NCBI GenBank assembly: GCA_016869775.1
Contig: VGDJ01000083.1
Location: forward strand, 1 to 5,343
Direction of reading: 5' to 3'
DNA length: 5,343 nt
Source of the DNA: Alphaproteobacteria bacterium
GTDB lineage: Bacteria > Pseudomonadota > Alphaproteobacteria > Rickettsiales > UBA1997
Each line of letters opens with the position of its first letter. The first letter of the stretch is position 1. Made by a program: the position numbers and the translations under genes. The notes under the pieces were generated by a model. It was not told where the DNA came from. It saw only the letters and a list, made by a program, of their open reading frames with translations, and searched no databases. Shown piece by piece: positions 5,247-5,343 of this stretch.

Positions 5247-5343
5247 ATGGCCGAGGTCTTTGCTCTTAAAGCAAAGACGGGATCAGGAGCTTTTATAAAA
5301 AAAGCGACGCAATCCCAGTGTCGAAAATCGTCTTCGAAAAAAT
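5247..5343 (+). CDS. Possible small basic peptide, repeat copy 2 (truncated by window end)
   Basis: The same frame restarts at ATG 5247 in the second repeat copy, 19 bases after the stop of the first. The 32 full codons before the window edge encode the same residues as copy 1. In-frame TAA 5232-5234 closes the upstream side. If copy 1 is a gene, this is an identical tandem paralogue. If not, it is the same non-coding repeat. Nothing in the window separates these options. Confidence 0.2.
   Translation, partial: MAEVFALKAKTGSGAFIKKATQSQCRKSSSKK
5256..5278. repeat. Perfect hairpin in repeat copy 2
   Basis: This is the same 9-bp stem and 5-base loop as in copy 1, shifted by exactly 151 bases and identical in sequence. 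Confidence 0.75.

Larger units (their letters stand above)
5007..5343. other. Region after the operon, mostly tandem repeat
   Basis: No conventional gene is seen in these 337 bases. Positions 5007-5093 are unique A/T-rich spacer with a 7-bp direct repeat (TGTCGGC at 5010-5016 and 5028-5034, 18-bp spacing) and only weak A/T hairpins. From 5094 a 151-bp unit begins and repeats to the window end, with a small open frame and two stem-loops per unit, listed separately. Confidence 0.6.
5094..5343. repeat. Direct tandem repeat, 151-bp period, second copy cut by window end
   Basis: The segment from GAATGGCCGAGG at 5094 recurs at 5245. All 99 bases of the second copy visible before the window edge (5245-5343) match 5094-5192 exactly, while the bases just before the two copies differ (T5093 against C5244). 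Unit 1 is therefore 5094-5244, directly followed by unit 2. More copies may follow outside the window. Complete identity points to recent duplication or ongoing homogenisation. The unit contains a GTCTTTGCT hairpin, a larger stem-loop in its second half and a 43-codon open frame. The period is not a multiple of three, so copies would be separate frames and not repeats within one protein. Confidence 0.93.

Noticed and set aside
5239..5298. Alternative 19-codon frame beginning at ATG 5239 in the second repeat copy
   Set aside because: Its start codon lies in the inter-copy junction and is absent from copy 1, so it is not a property of the repeat unit; it is too short to support.
5094..5343. CRISPR array or integron attC array
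   Set aside because: The repeats are directly abutting 151-bp units with no unique spacers and no cas genes, and no cassette genes or integrase lie between copies.

Overview
The window looks like chromosomal DNA of an AT-rich alphaproteobacterium. The only strong taxonomic marker is the 3' end of rpoC. Its translated tail carries features I associate with alphaproteobacterial RpoC, such as an EITNTGDTTLLAGE stretch, KASLQTKSFISAASFQETTRVLT and the IVGRLIPAGTG end. The very A+T-rich spacers and AAA/AAT/ATT-heavy codon use suggest a reduced-genome or host-associated lineage (Rickettsiales- or Holosporales-like), but this lineage guess is inference.

Layout. Positions 1-531 hold the C-terminal part of rpoC, whose start lies outside the window. 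Positions 532-807 are an A+T-rich spacer with several inverted repeats, a plausible promoter and an operator-like near-palindrome. Positions 808-5006 hold three same-strand genes with overlapping ends. They encode a type I-exporter-like ABC transmembrane/ATPase protein, a HlyD-type periplasmic adaptor and a TolC-type outer-membrane channel. Positions 5007-5093 are a short spacer. From 5094 to the window end lies a direct tandem repeat with a 151-bp period. The second, truncated copy is identical to the first over all 99 visible bases. Each copy has a strong hairpin and an open frame for a 43-residue basic peptide.

How the genes fit together. The three middle genes form a complete tripartite set: inner-membrane pump, membrane-fusion adaptor and outer-membrane duct. 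They are almost certainly co-transcribed and translationally coupled. The adaptor carries the R-x3-L-x6-S hairpin-tip motif used to dock on TolC-type channels. No cargo gene or C39 peptidase domain is visible, so the substrate is unknown.

The most unusual point is the ABC protein. It keeps the full fold length and an intact reading frame, but the residues needed for ATP binding and hydrolysis (Walker A, Walker B aspartate, signature, H-loop) are replaced. It is either a non-catalytic partner or a pump driven in some other way. The second point of interest is the downstream tandem repeat, which may be a structured repetitive element, a family of small peptide genes, or both.
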